64,000 nt of DNA from Karstenula rhodostoma CBS 690.94 (GCA_010093485.1 MU001507.1:1252844-1316843); one strand, 5' to 3'; positions 1 to 12,918 are shown, counted from the stretch's first letter. Numbers and translations are program-made. Notes: a model not told the origin generated them from the sequence alone.

Positions 1-2726
1 CACCGCATGGCGGATGGGTTCCGGAATGGAGCGACAGTTTCCAAAAGGCCGCACAAGTCGTAGCAGGCCTGACTTTGGCTGAGAAGACGAACCTTACTTC
101 TGGGTCTGGTATCTTTATGGGACGATGTGTCGGCAACACGGGCAGTGCATTAAGAGTTGGCATCCCGCAACTTTGTCTCCAAGACGGTCCGCTGGGCGTC
201 CGTAATACCGACCACAACACGGCATTTCCGGCTGGTATCACGATTGGCGCCACTTTCGACAAAGATCTTATGCGCCGTCGTGGTGAGGCGCTGGGTGAAG
301 AGTTCCGAGGAAAGGGCGTCAACGTCTACCTAGGGCCGTCTGTAGGGCCTCTTGGCAGGAAGCCCTTGGGAGGAAGGAACTGGGAGGGCTTCGGATCGGA
401 TCCTGTGCTTCAGGCGTACGGCGCTGCCCTGACCGTCGAGGGTGTTCAAAGCAAAGGTGTCATCGCCACGATCAAGCACTGGATCGGAAACGAACAGGAG
501 AAGTACAGGATGTACAGCATTATTCAGGACGGTATCTCCTCGAATATCGACGACAGAACTTTGCATGAGCTTTATGCCTGGCCATTTGCTGAAGCTGTCC
601 GTTCTGGCGTTGGCTCGGCAATGGTTGCTTACAATGCGGTGAGTGACTTTCTGTTCCGACGAACCGCCATCTACTTGGAGATCAGAGTAGAGAGGTCATT
701 CTAAGCAGTGCGAAAGCGTACGCAACTTTAAATTCAGCCTTGAATCATTGGAACTCATACCCAACGTTCCGTGTGGTTGCTGATAGGTGTTCTAGGTCAA
801 TGGGTCAGCATGCTCGCAAAACAGCTACCTTATCAACAACATCCTCAAAGACGAGCTTGGCTTCCAAGGCTTCCTCATGTCGGACTGGTTAGCTCAGATT
901 TCCGGTGTACCCTCTGCTCTTGCCGGACTAGACATGTCCATGCCTGGCGATATCCACACGGTTCCTCTCGTCACTGCCCAGTCTTACTGGATGTACGAGT
1001 ACTCGAGAGCTATCCTGAATGGCTCTGTTCCTGTTGACCGATTGGATGACTCTGTTACCCGCATTCTTGCAGCATATTATCAGATGGGGCAAGACAAGAA
1101 CTATCCTGAGCCCAACTTCTCCGCAAACACACTGGATGCCGAAGGACCTCTTTACCCTGGGGCTGAACCCGGTTCACCCAGAGGAATTGTCAACAAATTT
1201 GTGGACGTCCAGGGAAATCATGCAGTCGTTGCAAAGGAAGTAGCTCGCGATGCTATCACTCTGCTAAAGAACGTCAACGGCACCTTGCCGTTATCGCTCA
1301 AGGCAAACCTCAAAGTCTTTGGAACAGATGCGGAGAAGAACCCCGATGGGATTAATTCCTGTGCAGATCAAGGGTGCAATAAAGGCACACTCGGCATGGG
1401 TTGGGGTAGCGGCTCCGCTCGCTATCCGTACATGGACTCGCCCATTGACGGTCTCAAATCTCGTGGCGCCAACTACTCCTTCTACAACAGCGATTCTTTT
1501 CCTTCAAATTCGAATCCTTCGCCGAACGATGTCGCACTAGTGTTCGTTACTGCGGACGCAGGAGAGAACTACATCACAGTCGAGAACAACAACGGAGATC
1601 GTGATAGCTCTAAGCTGAACTTGTGGCACAATGGCGATAAATTGGTCAAGGACGTTGCTGCTAAGTATTCCAACGTCGTGGTCATCGTGCACACTGTGGG
1701 CCCTGTACTCTTGGAGCAATGGATCGATCTCCCTTCCGTCAAAGCCGTTCTCTTCGCACATTTGCCGGGCCAAGAAGCCGGCGACAGCTTGATGCAAGTC
1801 CTCTACGGTGACGTCTCGCCGTCAGGCCATCTCCCGTACACAGTCCCGAAGTCGGAGAACGACTACCCCAAGAGTGTATCATTGGTATGTCAACACCTCA
1901 ATGGAATCACAGACAACGCTGACCAGTTTCTCCACTACAGGTTAGCGATGTCGTTCTAGCTCAGCCACAGGACACATTCACAGAAGGTCTATACGTTGAC
2001 TACCGACACTTCAACAGAGAACGTATTACGCCACGCTACGCCTTTGGACATGGCCTCAGTTACACGACATTCTCCTTTTCCGACGCAACCATCACGCCAG
2101 TGACCAAATCAACGGCTACGCCTCCAACGCGTCCCGCAAAGGGCAAAACCCCAACCTACTCTACCAAAATCCCGGCAGCGTCAGAAGCATACTGGCCAGA
2201 CAAATTCAACGCCGTCTTCCGGTACAAGTACTCGTTCCTAGCCAAGTCCGACGCCGACGCTGCCGCTGCGGTCGGAAACTCGACGACGAAGTATATCTAT
2301 CCGGCCGGTTACTCGAATGTACAGACCGCTGGCGTTGCCGCTGGTGGTGCGCAAGGAGGGAACCCCGCTCTGTTTAAAACGGCGTACGACATCTCTGTCA
2401 CGGTCAAGAACATCGGAAAGACAGCCGGAAAGGCAGTGGCTCAGCTCTACGTGCAATTCCCTACCGGCATCTCCTTCGACACCCCGATCATCCAGTTGCG
2501 AGACTTTGAGAAGACGAAGGTGCTGGCTGCGGGTGAGAGTCAGGTCGTCAAACTGCGCGTCACGCGCAAGGACCTCAGCGTGTGGGACGTGGTGAGCCAG
2601 AATTGGATCGTCCCGAATGTGAGTGGGGACTATGGGATTTGGATTGGAGACGCGAGCGATACGTTGAAGCTGAGGTGTGGAACCAAGGCGGCCACGTGCG
2701 TGGGGGGTCAGACGAGCCCAGTCTAG
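1..2726 (+). CDS. GH3 beta-glucosidase, 5' end cut by the window edge
   Basis: Secreted family 3 glycoside hydrolase that releases glucose from beta-glucosides and cello-oligosaccharides. Exons inferred: <3..638, 796..1884, 1941..2726 (836 visible residues). Introns are 157 bp (GTGAGT..CTAG) and 56 bp (GTATGT..ACAG), both phase 0. Reading begins in frame at base 3, before the first methionine, so only the signal peptide and roughly 40 residues are missing. Visible motifs: substrate-binding KH in [14 protein letters not shown] with the likely nucleophile Asp at 883-885 (visible residue 242); GENY with the likely acid/base Glu at 1564-1566 (residue 469); [10 protein letters not shown]; and a C-terminal fibronectin-III-like domain. 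The Asp-Glu spacing (227) resembles characterised fungal enzymes. It looks intact and active. The exact substrate cannot be told from sequence. Confidence 0.93.
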
Positions 2727-4248
2727 CGGCCTGAGTTTACGCTTGTGATGATTCCTACATAACACAGGTAATGTTGAGTATTTAAATGTTTAATCCTACC
2801 TGCGATTCCTGTTCTGCTTCGATATATGATGGTGTACCCGATGACAACTCGCAGTACGATACGTGCTTCGATTTACTCGTGGTCATGGGGTGAAAGGTGA
2901 CCAAGTCTGATGATGGATTGAGACAACATGACCGAGCCAGAATGCACAAAAAACGTCTGCGGTAAAGGTGGCCGAGTTTACCCTGCAACCACAATCAAAT
3001 TTCACCTTAACCACTCTTACATTCTTTTGACAACCGAGATGAGTCTTCTTGGCGCGGCATCTAAGCCTCAGTTCTCGGAGGCTTTGGAGCGGACATCGTG
3101 GTTGTTTCTAAGCGGGGCATGAATCCCGACGAAACGCCTGTCCGTATCGTGCGAAATGTATTTTCGCGCGGTCTTTCAAACAAGACGAGTGCACTAATAC
3201 TTCCTTGCGATTGTATGCGAAAAAAATTTCGGCGCATGGTATGCTCGTGGGTCATCTGCCCGTTGTCCACGAGCGACTACGGAGTCCCTGACACTACACA
3301 GTTGCGGTTACCGAGCCTCTCCGTTTGCGGTGCGCTTTAGGGGTCGATCATTAGATTTGTGTCTGCAGCATGGTTCAATGCAAGCTCACAACCCGTATCT
3401 AGGTGACTTCTCGCGTTAGGGACGTTGATATAATACCGTAGAGTTTTGCACTTCTTAGTTGACTTATTTAAGCAACTTGCACCAATGATATAAGCTATAT
3501 CTACTTTTTATCCCACATTTACGCTTCGTTCTGAGTTCTGGTCAGATCGCTTGTCAGTAGTCTAGCTCAACCGGTAGAGCAAAACTTTACGGAAATTACT
3601 TGATAGACGTGGCTAATGAACCCTCTCGCCACAACACATGGCCACAACACATGGCCGGCACACGCATCCCGTTCGCGCTCCCCTCATGATGATCAAACAT
3701 TAAGATACACATACTATTCACCACCGCCTCTCACCACCAATCCCCGTCAGCCTCCAAAATAAACCCTGTCGCACGTCCTCAGCGCACTACCCAATCATTC
3801 CCTGCACACCCCTGTTGGACCAGGAACCCCACCAATGTGCGCCACCTGAACAACGCCCGCATCGCCTCTTCCGCACGCCATGGTCACTACCTGCCGCTTG
3901 GAGCCACGCGAGTGGTATGCGTGCGCGATTGCAGCTGGCGCCAAAGCGGAATCCGGTAGGTAGCATAGGGGCCATGCGGGCTTGGGAGGTGTAGGGGAGG
4001 CCGAATCAGTGTTCGTTTTCGGACCATGAGGCAGTGCCTATGTGCGGAGGGCATGATTCTGGGACATGAGGTTGAAAAGACCGGGGGTGGTCTTTTAGCC
4101 TCAGCTATGCTATAAGAGCGGAGGGGTCGCTGGAGTGAATGTTTCGTGGCTCTACCCGTGGACCGCGCTCTGGCTCAGCGTCTCCGCTCTTTCCTTCTAA
4201 AACAATTACCTTCGAAGTTAATACTATCGGTACACATTGCGACTCAGA
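2727..4248. other. Intergenic region, no gene seen
   Basis: About 1.5 kb between the beta-glucosidase and the Vps62-family gene. Short open frames here show no family resemblance and no splice logic. A perfect 13-bp tandem duplication lies at 3628-3653 (unit gccacaacacatg, two copies). A lone tRNA A-box-like string occurs near 3560 without a matching B box. Confidence 0.6.
4111..4117 (+). promoter_or_regulatory. Putative TATA box of the Vps62-family gene
   Basis: TATAAGA lies 132 bp upstream of the ATG at 4249 in otherwise GC-balanced sequence. Position and match fit a core promoter element; there is no experimental support. Confidence 0.4.
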
Positions 4249-5770
4249 ATGTTTGGCAGAAAGGTTTTCGGCCTCGTAGCTTTGGCTACTGGTGTTGTTT
4301 CAGCGCCAACAAAGCGACAAGCACCGAGTGGTGTGCCCGACTATGTGCTGAAATATGGTACGTACATACTCAAACGATACGAACTTCACTCGCGAAAGAG
4401 ACAATCTTGGTTGTCAGTCTGCTCGCTCTGCATGTCTCAGTCCCAGCGGCGTGGTAGCATCATCAACGAATGCCACAAGTCCGATGACCCTCAGACCTGC
4501 CTTTTTCGTACATACGACACAACATCTACCCCACACTTGTTTGGATACTATGTGCCAGCATGAGCGCGTCGACCAATCGGCCATCAACGTGCTTCCGACT
4601 GACATTTCACAGCTCCCGTTGTCTACCTTCACGGCTCCGATCCTTACATGCCTTCTGACATTAATACTCATATCTCACATACAACTCCTCGGGTGAACTT
4701 CAACACCGTAGCAGCACCCAACCCTTTGGACCTCAACAGTATCAATCAGCTCGGTGGCGACGTATACTTGACTTCGAACGATGATATAACCACCCAACCG
4801 GAATGGTTGAAGGGTGTGAGGCCAGATGGCAACGGCAAGACGGAGGGCACTACTGCTGCAGTCATCGTCAATGACAAAGGAAATGGAGATGTAGATGCTT
4901 TCTACATGTTCTTCTACACTTACAACTGGGGCGGTGAAGTGCTAGGGTTGAGCTCTTTGAACTTCGGAAACCACGTCGGCGACTGGGAGCATATAATGAT
5001 ACGCTTCAAAGATGGTCAACCTCAAGCTGTCTGGTACTCGCAACACGCCAATGGACAGGCCTTCAAGTACTCGGTAAGGAGGTTCCCAACAATACATACC
5101 GTACTGAGACAAACGTTTGAGTACAATGCACCTGTGTATGGCAATGCCTACCGGGGTAGCACACTGCACCCAAACTTTTGGCCTGGCCCTGTAACTCTGG
5201 TAGTTCTCCTTTTGCTGACCTCTATACTCTCTAGGTCACTGAAAAGCACTCCGATAACCTGCGCCCAATTGCCTACTCCGCGAATGGTTCGCACGCAAAC
5301 TACGCAATAGGTGGGACGCATGACCACACGATCCCCAACTTCAACCTTCCGGGGGGTGTGCTCGAAGATCATACCGCAAAGGATATATTCTGGGACCCAC
5401 TCCAGTCCTCGCTCTTCTACAAGTACGATGCCGGCGCAAACTCATTCACCGCGTACGATGGCACGAGCCCTATCAACTGGCTGAGCTTCACTGGCCGCTG
5501 GGGTGACCAGGAGTATCCCGAGAGCGACAAGAGACAATTTAAGATCTTTGGCCAGGCCAAGTACAGTGGCGTGCGTCTCCCCAACGGTACCTTATTCTTT
5601 CCATCCATGCTGACCTCATGCAGGGGCCCACGGGACCGGCAGACAAGCAGCTGAACCGCAACAACGTGTGTCCTGATAACGGAAACGACTGCATACTGCG
5701 CGGCATCTTGTTGCCGAGGAGTGCAGAGTTAGATGCGCAGGTGTTCGCTGAGGATGTTGTGCAGCGCTGA
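4249..5770 (+). CDS. Vps62 family secreted protein
   Basis: Member of the fungal Vps62 (vacuolar protein sorting-associated protein 62) family; the biochemical activity of this family is not established. Exons inferred: 4249..4357, 4613..5073, 5235..5570, 5624..5770 (350 aa). Donors are GTACGT, GTAAGG and GTGCGT; acceptors CACAG, TCTAG and GCAG. The N-terminus MFGRKVFGLVALATGVVSA reads as a signal peptide. Family landmarks follow in order: GNHVGDWEH (Asp about residue 160), VWYSQHANGQAF, YSANGSHANYA, GTHDHTIPNFNLP, WLSFTGRWGDQ, KYSGGPTGPADK and NRNNVCPDNGNDC. Introns 1 and 3 are clear; intron 2 (161 bp) is placed by family continuity. The GDWE core loosely recalls the GHRHDWE motif of necrosis-inducing proteins, but the rest does not match them. 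Confidence 0.85.
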
Positions 5771-6496
5771 AGAGGGGTTGTCGTTGGTCCGTGGTTTCTA
5801 ATGAAGGGCAGAGTGCCTTTGGAAGATGATGTGGAGCAGTGAACTGCTGTATATACCCCCAATTATATGATTTTTCCATTGAAGGACCGTATTGCAACTG
5901 ATGTTCTATCTGGTTGATCAACAAGTTGAAAGCACCACCGAAGATATGTCTTGACACTCAAAGGCAACTTCATTTGGGGCACGCTTAGAGTTCATGGGAT
6001 TAGCGGTCGTTATTTTGGGCCATCACGACCTACAGCGTGTCGGCAAGGCGTGAATCTCGAAAATCCAATGTTCGTCACTGTGGACTGATGCGCGCGAGCC
6101 TAGCGCAAATACTCGATAGTATGTCTTTACGACGTACCACTTCGGTGTCTGCAGATGGCGCGAAGTGCCGAGTGGGCTCGGAGATGAATCTCGGCCTCCG
6201 AGTAGGAGCGAATGGAACTGGGGGCGATCGCATCTACACGATCGCATTGGATGGCTGGCCTCGAATCTCCTTTCGTATGTATGAAATATGTGTTGCGCTA
6301 ATCGTACCGCATGTACGAAACGTACATCTCGTTCACTACATTGTAGTAAATGCCACTTTAGTCGATGTAAATCGATTCTTTTATTTAAGTTCTGTTCGCT
6401 CGAACCCTCTTCCATAAAAAATACTTTAATATATCCATTCGTTCCCAAAGCGCCTAGAGTGCCCTTGCTTCGTATTGGCATCGTTCAACACCAGCC
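5771..6496. other. Intergenic region, no gene seen
   Basis: Spacer of 726 bp between two plus-strand genes. A minus-strand frame across 6023-6481 has no recognisable content. An AT-rich stretch (ttaatatatcc, about 6427) some 70 bp before the transporter start could serve as its core promoter. Confidence 0.55.
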
Positions 6497-8239
6497 ATGT
6501 CGCACCCACCCAGTTCCACAGTCTCAGCGACAGATGCTTCGATCCGTAAAAAAGAGTCTGACATTGAGCAAAAAGCAGCGGACAAGGATGTGAGCGACTC
6601 GCAAACAGCTCCAGGGCCCATCAATCCATGGCATCCGTCTCAATTCCCAGACGGCGGGAAAGACGCTTATCTATGCTTGCTGGGGGCCTTTTGTTGCCTG
6701 TTTTGCAGTTTCGGTACGTAATCTGCGTTGCTTTCTTCAAATTGGGTCACCCGTCTTTCACTCGGGGTTCGCTTCCTGGACTCTGGGTGTCTTACACTCT
6801 ACACGCGAGTAGCTGGCTTGAACTCGTCGACATCGCTGAGAACAACCATCGCCCGAACAATCCGAACGAGACCTTTGGCCTCGTACTGCAACCTCACGCA
6901 ATGCCCTTCTCCCCTTGTGTGCGCAGACGCCTATCACTGACTTGTTGCCCATTCCATAGGCTGGCTCAACTGCGTTGGCGTTTTCCAGAACTACTACGAA
7001 ACACACCAACTGCGCGACAAGTCGTCTTCACAGATCGCATGGATTTCGTCCCTACAGATCTTCGTCATGTTCTTTCCTGGCCCCATCGTCGGCTTCTTCT
7101 TCGATAACTACGGTCCCAAATATCTGCTCGCAGTTGGAGCTTTCTTCCACGTTTTTGGTCTCATGATGGCCAGCCTGTGCACTGAATACTATCAGTTCAT
7201 TCTGGCACAAGGCATCTGCAGCCCGTTAGGGCTCAATTGTATCTTCAATGTGGCCTTGGGCTCGCTTCCGTCATGGTTCTTGAAGAAGCGGGGGCTCGCC
7301 TATGGTGTAACTGCTGCCGGGTCGGGCCTAGGAGGAATCGTATTTCCGATTATGGCGTCTCGTCTCATCCCACGGATCGGTTATGGATGGACCATGTGAG
7401 CAATCTTCCCTCTCCAGGAGCAACACAGGGTGTTGGAAACTTGGTGCAGGCCTGCAGCCTGGTAGCACTTGTAAGATCAGAGGTTGACTTCAACAGGCGC
7501 ACTTTTGCTTTTGTAATCCTCGGGCTACTATTCATCGCTTTCGCAACGGTCCGCCCACGACTCCCACCAAAGCCTCGTGAATTCAAGCTTCACGTGTTCG
7601 TCGATCCTTTCAAAGACCTAAGATTCACCATGATGGTCATATCTTCCTTTCTCTTCTTCTTGGGGCTCTTCATACCTATCAACTTCATCGAGGTTGAGGC
7701 TATGGTGAACGGCATGTCGGTGCGACTTTCTAGCTATCTTCTAGCCATGTTAAATGCGGCAAGGTACGTGAGCGCTGCGGCCCTTTCATGATGTCACTGC
7801 TCTGACATAAAGCAGTATCTTCGGACGCATAATCCCCGGTGCCCTGTCAGACAAGTTCGGACCCTACAACTTACAAGCCGTCATGGCCTTCTTCACGGGA
7901 ATCCTTTGCCTAGCACTAGGCCTGCCCGCATCTGGAAACGCTGCTTTCATAGTTTTTGCGATCCTCTACGGATTCGCCTCAGGTGCTTTCGTATCCCTCG
8001 CGCCAGCGCAAGTTGCAAAGATCTCCAATGTGCAAGAGATTGGGCTTCGCACTGGTGTTTTGTTCTCATGCGTCAGTTTCGCGGGGCTTGTGGGCAATCC
8101 AATCGCGGGAGCGCTTGTGGACGGCACTAGGTTCGATAAAGTGAACATCTTTGCGGGAGTGGTGATGATTGCGGGAGCGGTTATGTTCGTTCTTACAAGG
8201 ATGGTGGTGACCGGCTGGAAGGTGATGCAGATAGCATGA
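6497..8239 (+). CDS. MFS transporter, monocarboxylate-porter type
   Basis: Plasma-membrane major facilitator of the fungal monocarboxylate/MCH group; the substrate cannot be predicted. Exons inferred: 6497..6713, 6960..7395, 7497..7763, 7816..8239 (447 aa). Introns are 246, 101, 52 bp and more than one is longer than the norm. A cytosolic tail of about 50 residues precedes the group's PDGG motif (FPDGGKDAYL) and the first membrane helix. The loop sequence GFFFDNYGPK sits between helices 2 and 3, and NAASIFGRIIPG, created by splicing at 7763/7816, marks the second bundle. Hydrophobic segments are consistent with twelve helices. The start ATG follows a short leader with AT-rich upstream sequence. 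All splice phases close without stops, so the gene appears intact. Confidence 0.9.
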
Positions 8240-8667
8240 AATGGGGCCGAGACTCACGTGCAGGCATATGCATTGTTGCCTTGTTCATTGACTTGCCTTA
8301 GATAGGCAGATCCCAGAATATAGAATAGATTCGTCACCGGAAAAAAATTCTGAAATGTGACGACGCATGGAGGGAAAACTTCCTGAGTCCTTCCTCGCCT
8401 ACCCGAAATTGGTTAAGGCTAGTCATTAGCGCGGTAATCCGTTCGTACAACACATCGTACAACAACTTCCGTCTCCGCGCAGCCCATCGCCATTCAACGT
8501 ACAACTTCTACCTTGGCCAGAAGGCCAGTTCGTGCATCCGGGATCCTCTCGCCTAGCTGGTGCAGGCACCGCCGAAGGATCCGCCAAATCAGGACACCGC
8601 TTTCTTTGATATTATTAGCTCCACATCCCAAGGCTTATATCGGGTTATCCGCGTGCGCCTAGTAGCT
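8240..8667. other. Intergenic region, no gene seen
   Basis: Spacer of 428 bp holding the transporter 3' end and the promoter of the transcription factor. A CACGTG hexamer sits at about 8255. No other element can be supported. Confidence 0.5.
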
Positions 8668-11106
8668 ATGCCAAAACAGAGGCAAACTTGTACAAGGTGC
8701 TCACAGAGACGGCAAAAATGTGACCGCAAAAGCCCGTGCACTCGCTGTGTACTGAACAAGGAAGCACAGTGAGTAGTCCTCTCTTTACCAATGCGTTCGT
8801 TTGTACTATATGCTTATGTGACCTATCTCAGCCTCTGTACTACTGAATGGAAGGAAGGGTACAACCCAGCTGTTCATCGACGATGTAAGCTACCCTGAAC
8901 TATCTGCAGGATGCATCTAAGAGTGTCCCCACTCATTGTACAATCGCAGATCCGAAAAGGCCTTCACCAACAACGAGTCAAAGCCTGACAGATCCAAGCA
9001 CCTCAGCTGAGGCCTCACCTTCCTCTGGAATACCTTGGCCACCTGGCCAAATTCCTTTGCACTTTCGGGCCAAAGGACCAGGCAATCAGGTTAGTGACCC
9101 CAAATAGTCCAAAAACATGTTGTGTTACTGATTGTGGAGCCATGCCAGAGTGAGGGTGACGCAGTCCGAGGTGACTCGAACTCAACTTCTTCGGATGGCG
9201 TAAGGGGCTCATCTGCCCTTCCGAATACTTCGTCAAACAATGTTGATTTCGTCACATATGGAAGATCCGAGTTCTCAAACATTAGCATGAAGACTCTACT
9301 GCACAACAAAGAGGAGTATGTGAGGAACCAGTCATTGATGGACCAGACTCTCAATCAAAGCCGCACAAAGACTGTTTTGGACGAAGCGGCGACTGAAGTC
9401 TTTTCTCCAGCCGCACAGGCGGCGGAGGTCTACCATCTTCAGTCAGTACTTCCTACTAAAGAGCAAGTATTTCACATGGTTGACTACCATCAAAACTGCA
9501 TGGCATACTGGATTGGTGGAATATACCACGGACCGTCCTTCCGGCAGGCCTTGTTGGAAGCATACGGGGATGATGACCATTTTGATCTTCGATGCCACGA
9601 TTGGAGATGGTGTGCGCTGCTGTTCTCCTTACTTTCGGCAAGTATAATTGGCTCACCTGAAGAGGTGTCTAACTCGTGGGGCTTCTCGGATGTTGACAAG
9701 CTGAAACTATCTCGCCAATGGGGGAACTCTCTCATATCGTGTCTACAGCTTGGAGACTACGCTTCAAAACATCATATCTACTCTGTCCAGGCTATTCTCA
9801 ATATGCACACCTCGGAACATTTAGTAGGGTCCGCAAAAGAATGGGCAGTATATCAGGCTGCCTCAACCGTTATCGCAAGAGGGTTAGGCTTGAACAAGTG
9901 AGTAGTCACGCGAATATTGTGACTGTCCGACTAATATCATAGGCTGGAGCGGCACCCAGAAGATCAGATTCCCCCTTCAGAGATGACACCGGAGCAGAAA
10001 GATGCTCTTATCCAGCGTGAAATCGGCCGGAGAGTCTGGAGTGCGCTTACATCCCAAGACTGGCTTTGCTCAACTTCCCAAGGGTCGTACACCCTACAAA
10101 AGCGACACTACAGCTCGATCCCACCAAGGCATTTCGATGAAGACACGTGGGAACCGGTGGTCAATCATCAAAAGCCGACTTTTACGCACATCAGCAACTA
10201 TCTCAACGACATCGCTCACGTTTTAGTGCAGTACCTCGATGGCATGATGGACGCTGGAGATATAGAAGCCAAGTATGATGTTGTATTAAAATATGACGCC
10301 ATCATGCGGGGATTGTGCATTGAAAAGATGCCCCCGTGGTTATCATTGAACATGCCCTACAACGACGCTTGGCCGGAATGGACCAAATGGGTCAGGAGAT
10401 CCTATAATGCATCTAGTTCACACAAGATTATCATGATTCATCAAAGCTTCCTGGGCAGAAGCTTCAAAGACCCTCGTTACACGTACTCAAGATGGGCGTG
10501 TATCAGCAGCGCAAAGACCATCCTTGAGGCCATGGAGAAAAGACCTCCCAACGAGCCCCAATGGTGGGTGGAACAGGTATATTCATTAACGTGTAATAAT
10601 GTGGTCTTCACTAATGGCGTAACTAGGCTTTTGTTGTTACAGCCGGACTCTGCCTAGGTCTCGATCTTTTTCATCGATCAGAGGGGGAGCCAGAAGCCAT
10701 TACCGACCTCGAAGCGATTCAGAAAGCAGTGCAGATCCTTGAACAATGGCCGACAAGTTCCGTCGCTGCACACGGCATCCAACTCCTTACCACGTTACTG
10801 CAGGAGCATTCGAAGAAAGCCGACGCATCGAAGCCGGACTCACGCGCCAAAGGCCCGGAATTTCCTCACAACATTGCTCCCCAAGCTATTGCTCATGCTG
10901 CCTCTGTTAATCTACCGAAACCAGCACTAGCACCTCTACTTCCGCCTGCACATACTGAGCTACCGATCTCAGAAGAGGTGTGGGCTAACACCGATTTCGA
11001 TATCGATATGTCGGGTTTCGAGGAGCTCATGGATACCCTTCCCTTGCAAAACGGTTTTGACAATAGCGTTTTCCTCGATAGCTTATGGAATGGCTACACG
11101 GTGTGA
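8668..11106 (+). CDS. Zn2Cys6 fungal transcription factor
   Basis: Nuclear regulator with a Gal4-type binuclear zinc cluster. Exons inferred: 8668..8768, 8832..8884, 8950..9089, 9149..9897, 9943..10576, 10627..11106 (718 aa). The cluster lies at residues 8-25 (CTRCSQRRQKCDRKSPCTRC, six cysteines with the usual spacing). The fungal-specific middle homology domain covers roughly residues 180-560, with REIGRRVWSALTSQDW and, after the last intron, LGLDLFHRSEGEPEA. For exon 6 the acceptor at 10626 was chosen because it restores the AFVVTAGLCLGLDLFH reading; the later CAG shifts frame. Exon 3 was chosen because the nearer acceptor would give a TGA. The acidic C-terminus could be an activation region. 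The neighbouring transporter is a possible but unproven target. Confidence 0.9.
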
Positions 11107-11599
11107 AGACGTAGCTTCCTTGAGATATGCGTCAAGACGATATGCAGTACCAAGACAAAAGTATAGGAAAGATCAGCCTATGTATTGCCTATACTGGGAT
11201 AACGCACTGTACTTAAACTTCCGCCCTAGCGCTGTATATGGATGGCCCAGATTTTACTTTTAATGTTGTATTACTTAATATACTTGTTGCGGAACTTAAT
11301 ATGCACGGTGGTGGCCTTGTTTTACAGTAAAGGTGCGAGGTGGTCTGACCAAGGATTTAGAGCGAATAATATTATCTTTATATCTTTTAAAGCGTTCAAA
11401 AAAGGAATGAAAAGTTTGAAAGCCTGCACTATCTGAATCAAGCTTTTTCTATTGGTATGCCAAGTGCTGCTATGAATTCTATTGACGCGGCGTTCGGTCG
11501 CCTTTACGCGATTTCTATATCTGGCTAGCCCTGTACCCGACCTGTGTAGGTTATATCTTTCGGTTTATTGTGGTCCGGCAAATGATATTTATTACTGGA
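11107..11599. other. Intergenic region, AT-leaning
   Basis: About 490 bp after the transcription factor. The stretch around 11260-11420 is rich in A, T and TpA, which might reflect mild RIP or a short repeat relic. No gene is supported. Confidence 0.45.
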
Positions 11600-12379
11600 A
11601 AGGTACACATGCTTATCACGAGAGCAAGGACTCGTTAAAGCAAGTGTTACTTGAGCTACGTTATCCGAAGGTCTTCCATGGCTACCGAACCAGTATGTCT
11701 TCCAATCGCCATCAAAAACCTCGACTCCGCAGAATTTTGGAGGAAGCATATAAAAGTGGTTCCAGGGACGGTGACATTGCGTTCACGGCGAAAGAGTTTG
11801 ACCAGGTGTCTGGAGAATACGATGCCTTGACCAACATGCCGTGCGCGGGCTTTGCTGCAGAGCTCGCAGCTGCATACCCAGATGCAAAGATCATTTTGAA
11901 CAAAAGAATTGATGTGGATACGTGGTACAAAAGTTTCGATGCAACCATGATGGCGAACAGAAGGGATGGTGGTCCTACATCTGCTCTTGGTTCTCGCCGG
12001 TTTATACTGGTCGAAGCAGTGTACATCGCACCATGATGCCGGAAATCTTTCGCGGTGACTTTCAAGCCAATGGCAAAGAGGTAGGTCTCCGCTAGCCATA
12101 CAGAAGTTGCACACGTAGTCCTTCGATTGTGGTTCTATGACTGAAGCTGGGGTGGTTTTGCTCAGACTTGACAGGTGTACCGCGAACAGTGCAATGGCGC
12201 AAGGACTCATCCAGAAGGGACTTTTTCTTGAATAGGGCGTTGAAGACGGATGGGAGCCATTGTTCCAATTTATAGACCAGGAAGTACTCAAAACAAGTTT
12301 CTCAAACAGAAACACACCAGATGCATTTGTGAAGATCATCGGGGAAAACCATGGCAAGTGGATCAGAGATGCCTACTAG
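11600..12379 (+). pseudogene. Sulfotransferase-like (Sulfotransfer_4 type) pseudogene
   Basis: Remnant of the fungal P-loop sulfotransferase-like family, often named NAD-dependent epimerase in old annotations. Readable pieces in order: DSLKQVLLELRYPKVFHGYR (frame 1, from about 11630), FDQVSGEYDAL, GFAAELAAAYPDAKIIL and DVDTWYKSF (to about 11950). The frame then shifts near 11965: WWSYICSWFSPVYTGR and MMPEIFRGDFQANGKE continue in another frame to a plausible donor at about 12080. A last piece (GLIQKGLFLE, stop, GVEDGWEPLFQFID) runs to the TAG at 12377-12379, with an in-frame TAG where the family reads a residue before the VEDGWEPL segment. The P-loop region upstream of DSLK is unrecognisable. 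Frameshift, internal stop and missing P-loop together argue against function. Confidence 0.75.
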
Positions 12380-12918
12380 AACTTGGCACTGGAAGCTAGA
12401 TCCTTGTTTGTTAGAGCAGTACTTGTGGTATTTCGCAAGGCAGTAGGGGGCATGGTATCGGATATGTGGGTCCATGCTAAGAGTGCGTTACAAGATGAGC
12501 TGATCGCGCGTTGATCACGGAAGAGGGAAGGCGAGCACAATCTTGCGAGACATTATTGATGCTAGAGCTTGACTCGAGGGTCCAACGGCTGTCCCTCGAA
12601 ATACCCTAGGCAGTCTGTGAATCTCGGCGTCAGCACGGATCCAGGCCTCTACGCATGTTGGAGACAAATGCTACGATCAACCTCCCATTTATTGATGGAA
12701 ATATAAGAAGCCTCTCGTCCCTGGAAACAGGACGTGTACGCAATAACCCGTAATGCCAAAAAGTGGGGGTAAAGGTAAGAAGTAAACTAGGGCATTTATG
12801 GGCGAAGCTGCGGACTGCAGAGTCTATAAGCGCTAATGATACCCATAGACAAGTGTCCTAGGCAATATTGAGATGCAACAGAGGTATAGATGTCAAAAAA
12901 GAAGCGAATCCGCTGATT

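Noticed and set aside
1600..1625. Beta-glucosidase lacking its acid/base glutamate (NNGDR in place of NEGDR)
   Set aside because: That glutamate is not conserved among active fungal GH3 enzymes. The likely catalytic Glu is the one in GENY at 1564-1566, and its spacing from the nucleophile fits.
3550..3600. tRNA gene suggested by TAGCTCAACCGG near 3560
   Set aside because: No B box (GGTTCGANTCC) or pairing acceptor stem lies downstream within a tRNA length.
4249..5770. Necrosis-inducing (NPP1-like) protein
   Set aside because: Only the GDWE string is similar. The full set of motifs and the length fit the Vps62 family.
11656..12357. Minus-strand frame of 233 codons opposite the sulfotransferase-like remnant
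   Set aside because: The plus strand carries the family motifs; the antisense frame is a chance by-product.
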